DNA of 64,000 nt from Massilia sp. H6 (GTDB taxonomy: Bacteria; Pseudomonadota; Gammaproteobacteria; Burkholderiales; Burkholderiaceae_D). Under the pieces are notes generated by a model that saw nothing but the letters and a program-made list of their open reading frames with translations, did no database searches and was not told the DNA's origin. Below, one piece after another: positions 36,993-46,616 of the stretch (position 1 is its first letter; each line of letters starts with the position of its first letter). The stretch is taken from the NCBI RefSeq assembly GCF_024802625.1, contig NZ_CP103371.1, positions 2,914,001 to 2,978,000 of the forward strand, in the 5' to 3' direction. The position numbers and the translations under genes are program-made.

Positions 36993-37883
36993 ATGAACGA
37001 GCAAGCCAAACCCCGCGCCGGCTGCCCGCTGAGCGCCGGAAACGACGGCAATGCAGGCCAGGGCGCCGAATGGCATGGCGCCAAACTCGACTTCAAGGAG
37101 TCGATGAGCTATGGCGACTACCTGGGGCTGGACCAGATCCTGTCGGCCCAACACCCACTTTCGCCCAACCACAACGAGATGCTGTTCATCATCCAGCACC
37201 AGACCAGCGAGTTGTGGATCAAGCTGATGCTGCACGAGATGCAGGCGGTGCGCCAGAACCTGCGCGAGAACAATCTGCCGCCGGCCTTCAAGATGCTGGC
37301 GCGGGTGGCACGCATCATGGACCAGCTGGTGCATGCCTGGGACGTGCTGGCGACCATGACGCCGCCCGAATACACCGCGATCCGTCCCTACCTGGGCGCC
37401 TCGTCGGGCTTCCAGTCCTTTCAGTACCGTCAGCTCGAGTTCATCCTGGGCAACAAGAATGCGGCCCTGGTCGGCGTGCACGAGAAATTCCCCGAGGCGC
37501 ACGCCATCCTGGAGCGCGAACTGCATACTCCCTCGGTCTACGACGAATGCGTGATGCTGCTGGCGCGCAGCGGCTTCGCGGTGGCGCCGGCGCGCCTGGC
37601 AGGCGACTGGACCCGGCCGACCGCATCCGACGCCAGCGTCATGGCCGCGTGGCTCGGGGTCTACCAGGACACCGGGCACCATTGGGCACTGTATGAGCTG
37701 GCCGAGAAACTGGTCGACCTGGAGACGGCCTTCCGGTTCTGGCGCTTCCGCCATGTGACCACGGTAGAACGCATCATCGGCTTCAAGCAGGGAACCGGCG
37801 GCACCTCGGGCGCCAGCTACCTGCGCAAGATGCTCGACGTGGTGCTGTTCCCGGAACTGTTTTCCTTGCGAACAGAGCTTTAA
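36993..37883 (+). CDS. kynA: Tryptophan 2,3-dioxygenase
   Basis: 296 aa from ATG with AAGGAG 7 nt upstream. It is a heme enzyme that opens the indole ring of tryptophan to N-formylkynurenine. Family hallmarks: [31 protein letters not shown] and [14 protein letters not shown], plus the proximal His in [19 protein letters not shown]. It is second in the kynU-kynA operon. Confidence 0.97.
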   Translation: MNEQAKPRAGCPLSAGNDGNAGQGAEWHGAKLDFKESMSYGDYLGLDQILSAQHPLSPNHNEMLFIIQHQTSELWIKLMLHEMQAVRQNLRENNLPPAFKMLARVARIMDQLVHAWDVLATMTPPEYTAIRPYLGASSGFQSFQYRQLEFILGNKNAALVGVHEKFPEAHAILERELHTPSVYDECVMLLARSGFAVAPARLAGDWTRPTASDASVMAAWLGVYQDTGHHWALYELAEKLVDLETAFRFWRFRHVTTVERIIGFKQGTGGTSGASYLRKMLDVVLFPELFSLRTEL

Positions 37884-37917
37884 GCGGAAATTGTTTTCAT
37901 GCAGAGTCTGGCCTGGG

Positions 37918-37948
37918 CCGGACCGGCAAGCCAGGCTTCCCGGTCCGG
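37918..37948. terminator. Bidirectional hairpin after kynA
   Basis: CCGGACCGG (37918-37926) pairs with CCGGTCCGG (37940-37948) between the convergent kynA and the 66-aa gene. No U-tract follows on either strand, so termination would be Rho-assisted or partial. Confidence 0.4.
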
Positions 37949-37956
37949 CACCGGCG

Positions 37957-38157
37957 TCAGTCTTGCGGGGCTGCGAATGGATCGGCGGCGACCTCTTCCG
38001 CCCACATCGGTGCCATGTCTTCAGGCCAGGATGGCTCGGTCTGTTCAATCTGCTCCTCTACCGGCGGGCAAATGGCCAGGCATTGCTTTTTTGCGGGAGT
38101 GGCCGCGACTGCTGAAGCGAAGCCGGCGATCACAATGGCGAGGACAATCTTTTTCAT
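37957..38157 (-). CDS. Small secreted protein with a Cys pair
   Basis: 66 aa. MKKIVLAIVIAGFASAVA is a clear Sec signal peptide, with cleavage likely around residues 18-20. The mature part is about 47 aa, acidic, with Cys26 and Cys30 (CLAIC) and many Pro, Glu and Trp residues. GGATCC lies 4 nt before the ATG. I do not recognise the family. It converges on kynA. Confidence 0.55.
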   Translation of the reverse strand: MKKIVLAIVIAGFASAVAATPAKKQCLAICPPVEEQIEQTEPSWPEDMAPMWAEEVAADPFAAPQD

Positions 38158-38340
38158 GGCGGATCCTAGGTTGGTGGTGAAAAGTAATTTATTTCATGCT
38201 GGCAATTAGTATAGGCAGCCTACGGCGATCTGTAAATGTCCTCAAGCAGCAACGCGGCTCGAAAGCCCAGTGCAGCGAACTCTGCCCCCCAGGCTTTCGA
38301 CGTACAATCGGATACCACTTTGTCCAACAGCGGAGGCGCA

Positions 38341-38886
38341 ATGAACTGCGATGTACTGATCCTGTCAGGCCTGTGCAATTCCGGTCCCGAACACTGGCAA
38401 ACCCAGTGGCAGGCCCGTCACCCGCAATGGATCAAGGCCGCGCACCGCGACTGGAACTGCCCCGATCGCGAAGAATGGGTGGCCGAACTCGATGCCGCCA
38501 TCGCTGCCTGCCAGGGCGCCCCGATCCTGGTTGCGCACAGCCTGGGCTGCCTGCTGGTGGCGCACTGGGCGCAGAGCGGTTCGCCGCTGAAGGCGGCCGG
38601 CGCCTTCCTGGTGGCGCCGAGCGATGTGGAAGCGCCCAGCTATCCGGCACCCATCAACGGCTTCGCACCGATTCCGATGGCGCCGCTGCCCTTTCCGAGC
38701 GTGGTGCTGGCCAGCGCCAACGATCCCTATATCACCCCTGACCGTGCGCAAGCCCTGGCGTCGGGCTGGGGCAGCCGGCTGGTGAATCTCGGCGAGGTCG
38801 GCCACGTCAATGTCGAATCCGGCCATGGCGCCTGGCCCGAGGGCGAGCGCCTGCTGCAGCATTTCTGCGACCAGCTTGCGCAGTGA
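38341..38886 (+). CDS. RBBP9/YdeN family alpha/beta hydrolase
   Basis: 181 aa with GGAGG upstream of the ATG. The nucleophile Ser67 lies in VAHSLGC, a GHSxG variant typical of the family, with LSGLCNSGPEHWQ at the N-terminus and a C-terminal GHVNVESGHG that supplies the His. The family comprises small serine hydrolases of unclear substrate. It is followed 13 bp later by the GNAT gene and then the GFA gene, forming a compact three-gene set. Confidence 0.88.
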   Translation: MNCDVLILSGLCNSGPEHWQTQWQARHPQWIKAAHRDWNCPDREEWVAELDAAIAACQGAPILVAHSLGCLLVAHWAQSGSPLKAAGAFLVAPSDVEAPSYPAPINGFAPIPMAPLPFPSVVLASANDPYITPDRAQALASGWGSRLVNLGEVGHVNVESGHGAWPEGERLLQHFCDQLAQ

Positions 38887-38899
38887 ACGGGGACACGGC

Positions 38900-39427
38900 A
38901 TGACCACGCTGACGACCGCACGCCTGCGCCTGGAGCCAGTCTGTTCTGGGCACTACGCCGGCCTGCGCGTGTTGAACTCCGATCCGGCAGTCATGCGCTT
39001 GATCAACGGCAAGCCCGAAACACCTGAAGAAACGACGGCCATGATCGAGCGCGTGCAGGGACGCTGGCGCAGCATCGGGTATTCGTGGTGGAGCATCCTC
39101 GAGCAGGAAAGCGGCGAACTGGTCGGCGCCGGCTGCATCCAGCACCTTGGCCACGATCCGGCCAATGCGCATGAAATCGGTTGGCGCCTGCGCCCGGATC
39201 GCTGGGGACGCGGCTACGCAAGCGAGGCCGCAAGACGCATGGCTGCATTCGCTTTCGACGCGCTGGAAGCGCCATTACTAGTGGCAATCTGCAATCCCGA
39301 AAACAGCGATTCGATCCGGGTGATGGAACGGCTGGGCATGCGCTACAGGGGCATCGAGACCTGGAATGCGCAGCTGGTGGCGGTTCATGACATTACCGCG
39401 CAGGCATGGAGGTCGGAGACGCCATGA
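38900..39427 (+). CDS. GNAT family N-acetyltransferase (RimJ/RimL type)
   Basis: 175 aa. TTARLRLEPV at the N-terminus, IGWRLRPDRWGRGYASEAARR (acetyl-CoA loop) and NSDSIRVMERLGMRY are RimJ/RimL-type GNAT signatures. The acceptor is unknown. Its stop overlaps the GFA start by 4 bp (ATGA). Confidence 0.9.
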   Translation: MTTLTTARLRLEPVCSGHYAGLRVLNSDPAVMRLINGKPETPEETTAMIERVQGRWRSIGYSWWSILEQESGELVGAGCIQHLGHDPANAHEIGWRLRPDRWGRGYASEAARRMAAFAFDALEAPLLVAICNPENSDSIRVMERLGMRYRGIETWNAQLVAVHDITAQAWRSETP

Positions 39428-39822
39428 AAACCTACCAGGGCAGCTGCCACTGCGGAACAGTGAAATTCGAAGCGGACATCGATCTTGCACGCGGCACGAT
39501 CAAGTGCAACTGCACGGTCTGCACCAAGATGCGGTTCTGGGCTGCGCAATTGTCTGGCGATGCTTTCCGCTTGCATGGCGGCCAGGGGGCGCTGCGCGAA
39601 TACCGGTATGGCTCGCGCCGCGACGCCCATTATTTTTGCGGCCACTGCGGCATCCATACTTTCTCAACCGGAGAATCTGCGCTGTTGGGAGCATTTTATG
39701 CGGTCATCCTCGCCTGCCTCGACAACGCTTCGCCTGAGGAACTTGCCGCGGCCCCGGTGCGCTATCTCGACGGCCGTAACGACAACTGGATCACGCCGCC
39801 CGCCATGGTGCGCCACCTGTGA
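39424..39822 (+). CDS. GFA-fold (glutathione-dependent formaldehyde-activating-like) zinc protein
   Basis: 132 aa. The zinc ligands expected for the GFA fold are present: GSCHCG (Cys8 and Cys10), CNCTVC (Cys28, 30, 33) and FCGHCG (Cys72 and Cys75). Such proteins bind zinc, and some bind glutathione adducts; the specific role is unknown. It overlaps the GNAT gene by ATGA. An IS element follows it. Confidence 0.9.
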   Translation: MKTYQGSCHCGTVKFEADIDLARGTIKCNCTVCTKMRFWAAQLSGDAFRLHGGQGALREYRYGSRRDAHYFCGHCGIHTFSTGESALLGAFYAVILACLDNASPEELAAAPVRYLDGRNDNWITPPAMVRHL

Positions 39823-39873
39823 GCATCTCATCTGGGGCAGAGGTTCCGACCACGCTGCTGAGAGATAAAGGCG

Positions 39874-39881
39874 AAAAAAAA
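39874..39881. repeat. Left target-site duplication of the IS element
   Basis: AAAAAAAA, repeated exactly at 40965-40972 on the far side of the element. 8 bp is the usual duplication of IS1595-family elements. Confidence 0.75.
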
Positions 39882-40964
39882 GGCGCTGTACCCATTAGCT
39901 ATGGATGAGCATTGAACTGCTGAGCTGAACTGCTGAGCAAAATTGCGGTCCAACCCCTGTCGATCTCGATAGGGAGTGGTAGATGAAAGCGCCACGGTTT
40001 GCCAAGCTGTTTGCCCAGCTTCCCATGCTCAACCAGGCCCAGCGGCTGCAGGCGCTCGATGCCCTGCATCCCGCAGCTGGCCTCGACCGGGCAGTCGCCC
40101 TGATTGGGCAGATACGTTCCGCAGGGCGGCGCTGTCCTGAATGCGGCTGCCAGCGCTACCACCGCCACGGCCAGGCCAACGACCTGCAACGCTTTCGCTG
40201 CTGCCAGTGCCGGCGCACGTTTAATGACCTGAGCGGCACGCCGCTGGCGCGGCTCAGGCTGCGCGGCAAGTGGCTCGACTACCTCGGCGCCGTGCTCGAT
40301 TCCCGGCCGGTGCGCGACGCCGCCAAGCGGGTTGGCGTCCATCGCAATACGGCATTTCGCTGGCGTCATCGCTTCCTGGACCGGGTCAAGCATGACCGTC
40401 CAGCGCAGCTCGGCGGCATCGTTGAAGCCGACGAAATGTTTTTACTCGAATCGCAAAAAGGCTCGCGCAGACTTGATCGCCCGCCGTGCAAGCGAGGCGG
40501 GCGGGCCAGCCTGCCCGGTATCTCACGCCACCTCGACTGCATCCTGGTCGCGCGCGACCGCAGTGGTCAGACCATCGATGCCGTTACCGGACGCGGCGCG
40601 CTGAAGGTAGCCCAACTCGTGCAACACCTGTTGCCGAAGCTGGCCCCGCAAGCGCTCCTGGTCACCGATTCGCATGCCGCCTACCGTGCGTTTGCCCGCC
40701 AGCAGGGCATCGCCCACCAGGCGGTCAACCTGCGCTCCGGCGAGCGGGTTCGGTTCAGTAAGGGGGGCGCGATCCATGTCCAGAACGTCAACGCCTACCA
40801 CCGGCGCTTGCGCCAGTGGCTGGCGCGGTTCCACGGGGTTGCCTCGCGTTGGCTGCCCAACTACCTGGGGTGGCATTGGGCACTTGATGGCGGGCGGATC
40901 ACTTCCGTCGAGCACTTGCTGCGCATCGCATTCGGAGTCATCCATAGTCAACGGTGACAGCGCC
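39882..40964 (+). mobile_element. IS1595-family insertion sequence, apparently intact
   Basis: 1083 bp. The left end GGCGCTGTACCC...CTATGGATG and the reverse complement of the right end GGCGCTGTCACC...CTATGGATG form imperfect inverted repeats of about 26 bp. It contains one full transposase gene and is flanked by an 8-bp A-tract duplication. A direct repeat TGAACTGCTGAGC occurs twice just inside the left end. Confidence 0.9.
39983..40957 (+). CDS. IS1595-family (ISXO2-like) transposase
   Basis: 324 aa with GGGAG upstream. An N-terminal zinc ribbon (Cys51, Cys54, Cys73/74, Cys76) is followed by a helix-turn-helix (AAKRVGVHRNTAFRWRHR) and a DDE-type catalytic core with Asp150 in GGIVEADEMF and Asp229 in LLVTDSHAAY. 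The third catalytic position lies in the HVQNVNAYHRRLRQWL segment. FHGVASRWLPNYLGWHW is a subgroup signature I recall from IS1595 elements. The reading frame is intact, so the element may be active. Confidence 0.92.
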   Translation: MKAPRFAKLFAQLPMLNQAQRLQALDALHPAAGLDRAVALIGQIRSAGRRCPECGCQRYHRHGQANDLQRFRCCQCRRTFNDLSGTPLARLRLRGKWLDYLGAVLDSRPVRDAAKRVGVHRNTAFRWRHRFLDRVKHDRPAQLGGIVEADEMFLLESQKGSRRLDRPPCKRGGRASLPGISRHLDCILVARDRSGQTIDAVTGRGALKVAQLVQHLLPKLAPQALLVTDSHAAYRAFARQQGIAHQAVNLRSGERVRFSKGGAIHVQNVNAYHRRLRQWLARFHGVASRWLPNYLGWHWALDGGRITSVEHLLRIAFGVIHSQR

Positions 40965-40992
40965 AAAAAAAACCGGGGCCCAAGCCCCGGTT
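40965..40992 (-). terminator. htpG terminator, with U-tract doubling as right target duplication
   Basis: On the minus strand, a 9-bp stem AACCGGGGC/GCCCCGGTT with TTGG loop is followed by T residues up to the IS end. It lies about 24 bp after the htpG stop. The IS inserted exactly in the T-tract and duplicated it, so the terminator remains usable. Confidence 0.85.
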
Positions 40993-41015
40993 GCACTAGC
41001 AGCGTTGACGATGCA

Positions 41016-42935
41016 TTACACCGCGGTCGCCAGCAACATGTCGTTCAGGCGCTTTACGAACGCCGCCGGATCGCTCAGGCTGCCGCCTTCGGCCAGCATG
41101 GCCTGGTCGAACAGGATGTGCGACCAGTCGCCAAAGCGCGCGCCGTTCGCATCTTCGTATTTCAGGCGCGTGACCAGCGGGTGGTTCGGATTGATCTCGA
41201 GGATGGGCTTGGACTCCGGCGCGTCCTGGCCGGCCGCCTTGAGCATGCGCATCAGGTTACCCGACAGTTCGTTCTCGTCTGCCACCAGGCAGGCCGGCGA
41301 ATCGGTCAGGCGGAACGTCACGCGTACGTCCTTGGCCTTGTCGCCCAGCGTTGCCTTCATCTTCTCGACCAGCTCCTTGTAGCCCGACTCAAGCTCGGCA
41401 TGCTCCTTCTTTTCAGCCTCGTCTTCCAGCGAGCCGAGATCCAGGCCGCCCTTGGCCACCGACACCAATTCCTTGCCGTCAAAATCGTTCAGGAAGGACA
41501 GCATCCACTCGTCGACGCGGTCGGTCATGAGCAGCACTTCGACGCCCTTCTTGCGGAAGATTTCAAGGTGCGGACTGTTCTTGGCGGCGTTGAAGCTGTC
41601 GGCCGTTACGTAATAGATCTTGTCCTGGCCTTCCTTCATGCGGGCGATGTAGTCGGCAAACGACACCGTCTGCTCGCTCGATTCGTTCGAGGTCGAGGCA
41701 AAACGCAGCAGCTTGGCGATGCGGTCCTTGTTGGTCGCGTCTTCGCCGATACCTTCCTTGAGTACCTGGCCGAACTCCTTCCAGAAGGTCTGGTACTTGT
41801 CGCGGCCGGCCTGTTCGTCCGCATTCGCCATTTCTTCGAGCATGCCCAGCACGCGCTTGGTCGAGCCCTCACGGATCACCTTGACGTCACGCGACTCTTG
41901 CAGGATCTCGCGCGAGACGTTCAGCGGCAGGTCGCTCGAATCGATCACGCCCTTGATAAAGCGCAGGTAGGTCGGCATCAACTGCTCGGCGTCGTCCATG
42001 ATGAACACACGCTTGACGTAAAGCTTGATGCCGGCACGCTTGTTGCGGTCCCACAGGTCGAACGGTGCATGGCTCGGCACGAACAGCAGCTGGGTGTACT
42101 CGCTGCGGCCTTCGACCCGGTTATGGGTATAGGTCAGGGGCTCCTGGAAGTCGTGCGAGACGTGCTTGTAGAACTCGTTGTACTGTTCAGCCGTGATGTC
42201 GGAACGGTTACGGGCCCACAGCGCGCTGGCCTGGTTGACGGTCTCGAACTCGTCCTTCAACACCGTCTGCTTCTGCTCTTCGTCCCATTCTTCTTTCTGC
42301 ATTACGATCGGCAGCGAAATATGGTCGGAATACTTGCGGATGATGCCCTTGAGCTTCCACGCCGACAGCAGCTCGTCTTCGCCCTCGCGCAGGTGCAGGA
42401 CCACGTCGGTGCCGCGCGAGGCTTTTTCGATCGGCTCGATGCTGTAGTCGCCCTCGCCGCTCGACTCCCAGCGCACGCCTTCAGAAGCGAAGACGCCGGC
42501 GCGGCGGGTGTTGACGACGATCTTGTCGGCCACGATGAAGCCCGAGTAGAAGCCCACGCCGAACTGGCCGATCAGGGCCGCGTCGTGCTGCTGGTCGCCC
42601 GAGAGCTTGGAGAAGAATTCCTTGGTGCCCGATTTGGCGATGGTGCCCAGGTGCGAGATCACTTCGTCACGGCTCATGCCGATGCCGTTGTCGGAAATCG
42701 TGATAGTGCGCGCTTCCTTGTCAAACGCCACCTTGATCTTGAGCTCGTGATCGTTGCCATACAGGGCGTCGTTGTTGATCGCCTCGAAGCGCAGCTTGTC
42801 GGCGGCATCGGAGGCGTTCGAGATCAGTTCGCGCAGAAAGATTTCCTTGTTCGAGTACAAGGAGTGGATCATCAGTTGCAGCAGCTGTTTTACTTCTGCT
42901 TGGAAGCCAAGGGTTTCTTTTTCGGCGACGGCCAT
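41016..42935 (-). CDS. htpG: HSP90-family chaperone HtpG
   Basis: 639 aa, full length. An N-terminal GHKL ATPase ([37 protein letters not shown]) is followed by the middle domain ([18 protein letters not shown]) and the C-terminal dimerisation domain. It is a cytosolic heat-shock chaperone. A clear intrinsic terminator follows. AGGAAT lies just before the ATG. Confidence 0.98.
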   Translation of the reverse strand: MAVAEKETLGFQAEVKQLLQLMIHSLYSNKEIFLRELISNASDAADKLRFEAINNDALYGNDHELKIKVAFDKEARTITISDNGIGMSRDEVISHLGTIAKSGTKEFFSKLSGDQQHDAALIGQFGVGFYSGFIVADKIVVNTRRAGVFASEGVRWESSGEGDYSIEPIEKASRGTDVVLHLREGEDELLSAWKLKGIIRKYSDHISLPIVMQKEEWDEEQKQTVLKDEFETVNQASALWARNRSDITAEQYNEFYKHVSHDFQEPLTYTHNRVEGRSEYTQLLFVPSHAPFDLWDRNKRAGIKLYVKRVFIMDDAEQLMPTYLRFIKGVIDSSDLPLNVSREILQESRDVKVIREGSTKRVLGMLEEMANADEQAGRDKYQTFWKEFGQVLKEGIGEDATNKDRIAKLLRFASTSNESSEQTVSFADYIARMKEGQDKIYYVTADSFNAAKNSPHLEIFRKKGVEVLLMTDRVDEWMLSFLNDFDGKELVSVAKGGLDLGSLEDEAEKKEHAELESGYKELVEKMKATLGDKAKDVRVTFRLTDSPACLVADENELSGNLMRMLKAAGQDAPESKPILEINPNHPLVTRLKYEDANGARFGDWSHILFDQAMLAEGGSLSDPAAFVKRLNDMLLATAV

Positions 42936-43163
42936 GGTATTCCTCGTGGTGGTTCAGGTTGAATAAAGACAATAACGGATTGCAGCCATATAGGGATGGC
43001 ATAGAACATTTCAAGGCCTGTTTGCTCCAGGCAATGTTGCATTTATTTTATCCGGACCTGCGGGTCGAGACCAGGGTCCCGCGACTTATTACGGCACCAG
43101 GCATGTCGGCAGCGCCTGGCTGGACGTACAATATCGCCTTCATTCACTGCTATCTGGAACCCC

Positions 43164-43625
43164 ATGTCCGTCTACGACAAACTCAAAGAACTGAACATCA
43201 CCCTGGCCGCGCCGGCCACCCCGGCCGCCGCTTACGTGATGTATGTGCAGACCGGCAACCTGGTCTTCCTGTCGGGCCATATCGCCAAGAAAGCGGACGG
43301 CGCGCCGGACGCTGGCATCCTGGGACGCGACAAGACTACCGCCGACGGCCAGGCTGCCGCGCGCTCGGTCGCGATTGACCTGATGGGCACGCTGCAAGAA
43401 GCCGTCGGCGGCGACCTGAGCCGCGTCAAGCGCATCGTCAAGGTCATGAGCCTGGTGGCGTCCACCCCGGAATACAACGAACAGCATTTGGTTACCAACG
43501 GCTGTTCGGAACTGATCGGCGAGGTGTTCGGCGAGGCCGGCAAGCACGCCCGCTCGGCCTTTGGCGTGGCTTCGCTGCCGCGTGGGACCTGCGTCGAAAT
43601 CGAAATGATCGTCGAAGTCGCGTAA
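43164..43625 (+). CDS. RidA/YjgF family protein
   Basis: 153 aa, the longer RidA subfamily. N-terminal YDKLKELNITL is followed by the conserved core GNLVFLSGHIAKK, LGRDKTTADGQAAARS and the C-terminal RSAFGVASLPRGTCVEIEMI with the substrate Arg. Canonical RidA hydrolyses reactive enamines/imines such as 2-aminoacrylate, a by-product of PLP-dependent dehydratases. The activity of this subfamily is not certain. A TACAAT box precedes it at about 43127. Confidence 0.9.
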   Translation: MSVYDKLKELNITLAAPATPAAAYVMYVQTGNLVFLSGHIAKKADGAPDAGILGRDKTTADGQAAARSVAIDLMGTLQEAVGGDLSRVKRIVKVMSLVASTPEYNEQHLVTNGCSELIGEVFGEAGKHARSAFGVASLPRGTCVEIEMIVEVA

Positions 43626-43746
43626 CACGCCAGGTTTGTTTGCGGGCTGGGCCTATCCGGCCCGGCCCTTCCGGAAGCCGCCTATCCGGCGTGCTTTATA
43701 ATGGCCCGGCACTACCGTGCGGCCCCTTCCTGTCAGTGAGAACAGT

Positions 43747-44940
43747 ATGAAAATCGAGAATCCAAATCCTATCCAGTGGCAATTTTCGGAGCGCGCGCAG
43801 CAGCTGCAAAGCTCGTTCATCCGCGAAATCCTGAAAATCACCCAGCGCCCGGAGATCACCTCCTTCGCCGGCGGCCTGCCGTCGCCAGCCACTTTCCCGG
43901 TCGAGCGCATGAAGGCTGCCTACGACAAGGTGCTGAGCGAAGCCGGCAAAGTGGCCCTGCAATATGGACCGACCGATGGCTACGCCCCCTTGCGGGAATG
44001 GATCGCGAACTCGCTCTCCACGGAAGGCAGCCGCATCCTGCCGGAACAGATCCTGATGACCTCGGGCTCGCAGCAGGCACTCGACCTGCTGGGCAAGGTG
44101 CTGGTCGATGAAGGCAGTCGTGTGCTGGTCGAGACGCCGAGCTACCTGGGCGCGCTGCAAGCCTTTTCGGTCTACCGTCCAGAATTCAAATCGGTCGACA
44201 CCGACGACGATGGCCTGGTGCCGTCGTCGATCGCGGCCGTGGCCGATGGCGCCCGCATGCTGTATTCGCTGCCGAACTTCCAGAACCCGACCGGCCGCTC
44301 GCTGTCGCTCGAACGCCGCCACGAACTGGTCGAGACCTGCGCCCGCTTCGGCATTCCGCTGATCGAGGACGATCCATACGGCGCCCTGAGCTATAAAGGC
44401 GAGCCGATGCCGAAGATGGTGGCCATGAACCCGGACGGCGTCATCTACATGGGCTCGTTCTCCAAGGTGCTGACCCCAGGCATCCGCCTGGGCTATGTCT
44501 GCGCGCCGCTGCCGCTGGTACGCCGCCTCGAGCTGGCCAAGCAGGCGGCCGACCTGCATACCGCCCAGCTGACCCAGATGGTGGTGTACGAAGTGATCAA
44601 GGACGGCTTCCTGGACCAGCATATCCCGACCATCCGCCAGCTCTACGGCGACCAGTGCCAGGTCATGCTTGACGCCATGGCCGAGCACTTCCCGGCCGGC
44701 GTAAGCTGGACCAAGCCCGAGGGCGGCATGTTCATCTGGGTGACCCTGCCCAAGAGCATCGACGCCATGAAGCTGCTCGACCAGTCGCTGGCCGCACGCG
44801 TGGCCTTCGTGCCGGGCGCGCCCTTCTACGCCAACGACCCGGCCAGCAACACGCTGCGCCTGTCCTTCGTGACGGTGCCGCCGGAGCGTATCCGCGAAGG
44901 CATCGCCGTTCTCGGCAAGCTGATCGCCGACATGCTGTAA
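43747..44940 (+). CDS. PLP-dependent aminotransferase (2-aminoadipate/LysN type)
   Basis: 397 aa from ATG 43747; an in-frame ATG 10 codons earlier overlaps a TATAATGG box (43697-43704) less comfortably. Class I fold: SFAGGLPSPATFPVERM, LQYGPTDGYAPLREWI, LPNFQNPTGRSLS and the PLP Lys in GSFSKVLTPGIRLGY. This is the subgroup annotated as LysN/2-aminoadipate or broad-specificity aromatic/branched-chain aminotransferases, related to MocR C-terminal domains but with no DNA-binding part. The substrate is unproven. Confidence 0.9.
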   Translation: MKIENPNPIQWQFSERAQQLQSSFIREILKITQRPEITSFAGGLPSPATFPVERMKAAYDKVLSEAGKVALQYGPTDGYAPLREWIANSLSTEGSRILPEQILMTSGSQQALDLLGKVLVDEGSRVLVETPSYLGALQAFSVYRPEFKSVDTDDDGLVPSSIAAVADGARMLYSLPNFQNPTGRSLSLERRHELVETCARFGIPLIEDDPYGALSYKGEPMPKMVAMNPDGVIYMGSFSKVLTPGIRLGYVCAPLPLVRRLELAKQAADLHTAQLTQMVVYEVIKDGFLDQHIPTIRQLYGDQCQVMLDAMAEHFPAGVSWTKPEGGMFIWVTLPKSIDAMKLLDQSLAARVAFVPGAPFYANDPASNTLRLSFVTVPPERIREGIAVLGKLIADML

Positions 44941-45128
44941 GCCGGGTCTGCCGCGACCATGCGGGCGGCTCGGCTGCCCGCATGGCGACCGCAGGTCGCT
45001 GGCCCCGGCCAACTGCTAGTTGTAGTGTTGCAACAGTGCTGTCTCACAGAGAAACGATAGTTGCCGCAATTGAAGTTGATGGAGGTATGATCTCCCTCGA
45101 TTTAAACCGGCCTCGACCCTCTTACAGC

Positions 45129-46478
45129 ATGAATCATCCTGCCTTCGCAATCCCGGCTCCAGCACGCCAGGCAGCGATCCTGATCGTTGACGACGCGCCC
45201 GCCAGCCTCGGGCTGCTGCAGGACATATTGCGCGGCGAAGGTTACCGAACTTGCGTCGCCATTTCCGGCGAGCGCGCCATCGAGCTTGCCGAGCGAGTCC
45301 AGCCCGACCTGATCCTGCTCGACGTCATGCTGCCCGGCCTGGATGGCCTGGAAACCTGCAGCCGCCTCAAGAACCACCCCGCCACCGCCGATATCCCGGT
45401 AATTTTTGTGAGCGCCTGCTCCGACACCGATGACATCGTGGCCGGCTTCGAGCGCGGCGCTGCCGACTACATTGCCAAGCCGCTGCGCCTGCCCGAAGTC
45501 TGTGCCCGGGTCCGGGCCCAGCTGCAGATTCGCTCGGCCAGCCAGTCGAATACGCAGCAGGTCAAACGCCTGCGCATGATCGTCGACGGCATGGACGAAG
45601 GCTTGGTGCTGCTCGGCCAGGACGGCCGCATCCAGTATGCGAATCCGGCCAGCGAACGCTGCCTGGGCCATACCGACCTCGAGCTGTCTGGCCGCCCGCT
45701 GGCAGAGCTGCTGGCCGAGCCTGGCGCCAGCGATGTCGCCGCCTGGTTCGACACCGACAGCGTGCACCCTCGCCAGCGCGGCACCCGCGAAGTACTGCTG
45801 CACCAGCCCGATGGCAGCCTGCGCGCCATGGACCTGAACCTGTCGCCGCTGACTACTGGCGAGCAGCTGTGGGTGGCCCTGCTGCACGACATCACCCACC
45901 ACAAGCAATCGGCCGATGCGCTGCAGCGCGCCGCGCTGGCCGACCCGCTCACCGGCATAGCCAACCGCCGTCATTTCGATGCCTGTCTCGAGCAGGAATG
46001 GCAGCGCGCGCTGCGTTCGGCGCGGCCGCTGTCGCTGCTGGTGATCGACGTCGATCACTTCAAGCTCTACAACGACCAGTTCGGCCACGCTGCCGGCGAC
46101 CAGTGCCTGCAGGCCGTGGCCAGTACGCTGCAGGGGCACGCACTGCGCGCCACCGACCTGGCGGCGCGCTACGGCGGCGAGGAATTCCTGCTGCTGCTGC
46201 CCGAAACCCCGCTGGAGGGCGCTGCCAAGCTGGCCGAGGCGATCCGCGCCGACGTGCAACGCCTGGGCGTGCCGAACCCGCGCTCGAGCACCCTCGATGT
46301 CGTCACCGTCAGCGTGGGCGCCGCCACCATGGTGCCGACCAGCTTTGACGAGCTCGGCTCGCTGTTTCTGGCCGCCGACCGCGCCATGTACGACGCCAAG
46401 GCCGCCGGACGCAACAGGGTGCTGGCGCTGGGCGCGGGCTATGCATGGGATGCGATGCACCAGGCGCTGATGCGCTAG
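45129..46478 (+). CDS. Response regulator with PAS and GGDEF domains
   Basis: 449 aa. The receiver domain (15-135) has Asp65 in LILLDVMLPGLDGL; a PAS-like domain (about 150-265) is followed by a diguanylate cyclase domain with GGEEF at 349-353 and DPLTGIANRRHFD. It is soluble. It resembles WspR/PleD-type c-di-GMP synthases controlled by phosphorylation. The start is uncertain: the in-frame ATG at 45087 has GGAGG only 1 nt away, and 45129 has no clear site. The partner kinase is not adjacent. Confidence 0.92.
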   Translation: MNHPAFAIPAPARQAAILIVDDAPASLGLLQDILRGEGYRTCVAISGERAIELAERVQPDLILLDVMLPGLDGLETCSRLKNHPATADIPVIFVSACSDTDDIVAGFERGAADYIAKPLRLPEVCARVRAQLQIRSASQSNTQQVKRLRMIVDGMDEGLVLLGQDGRIQYANPASERCLGHTDLELSGRPLAELLAEPGASDVAAWFDTDSVHPRQRGTREVLLHQPDGSLRAMDLNLSPLTTGEQLWVALLHDITHHKQSADALQRAALADPLTGIANRRHFDACLEQEWQRALRSARPLSLLVIDVDHFKLYNDQFGHAAGDQCLQAVASTLQGHALRATDLAARYGGEEFLLLLPETPLEGAAKLAEAIRADVQRLGVPNPRSSTLDVVTVSVGAATMVPTSFDELGSLFLAADRAMYDAKAAGRNRVLALGAGYAWDAMHQALMR

Positions 46479-46616
46479 CCGCTGCCAGCCTGTCGAATGT
46501 ATGCAGCTGGCGGGCGCGCCGCAAGACCGGCCCGGGCAGGCGTCAGCCAGCTTGTCTTGCAAGGGCTATAATTGACGCACTATCGACAGCGCCCCGCGCC
46601 CCCACCGGTTATCGAC

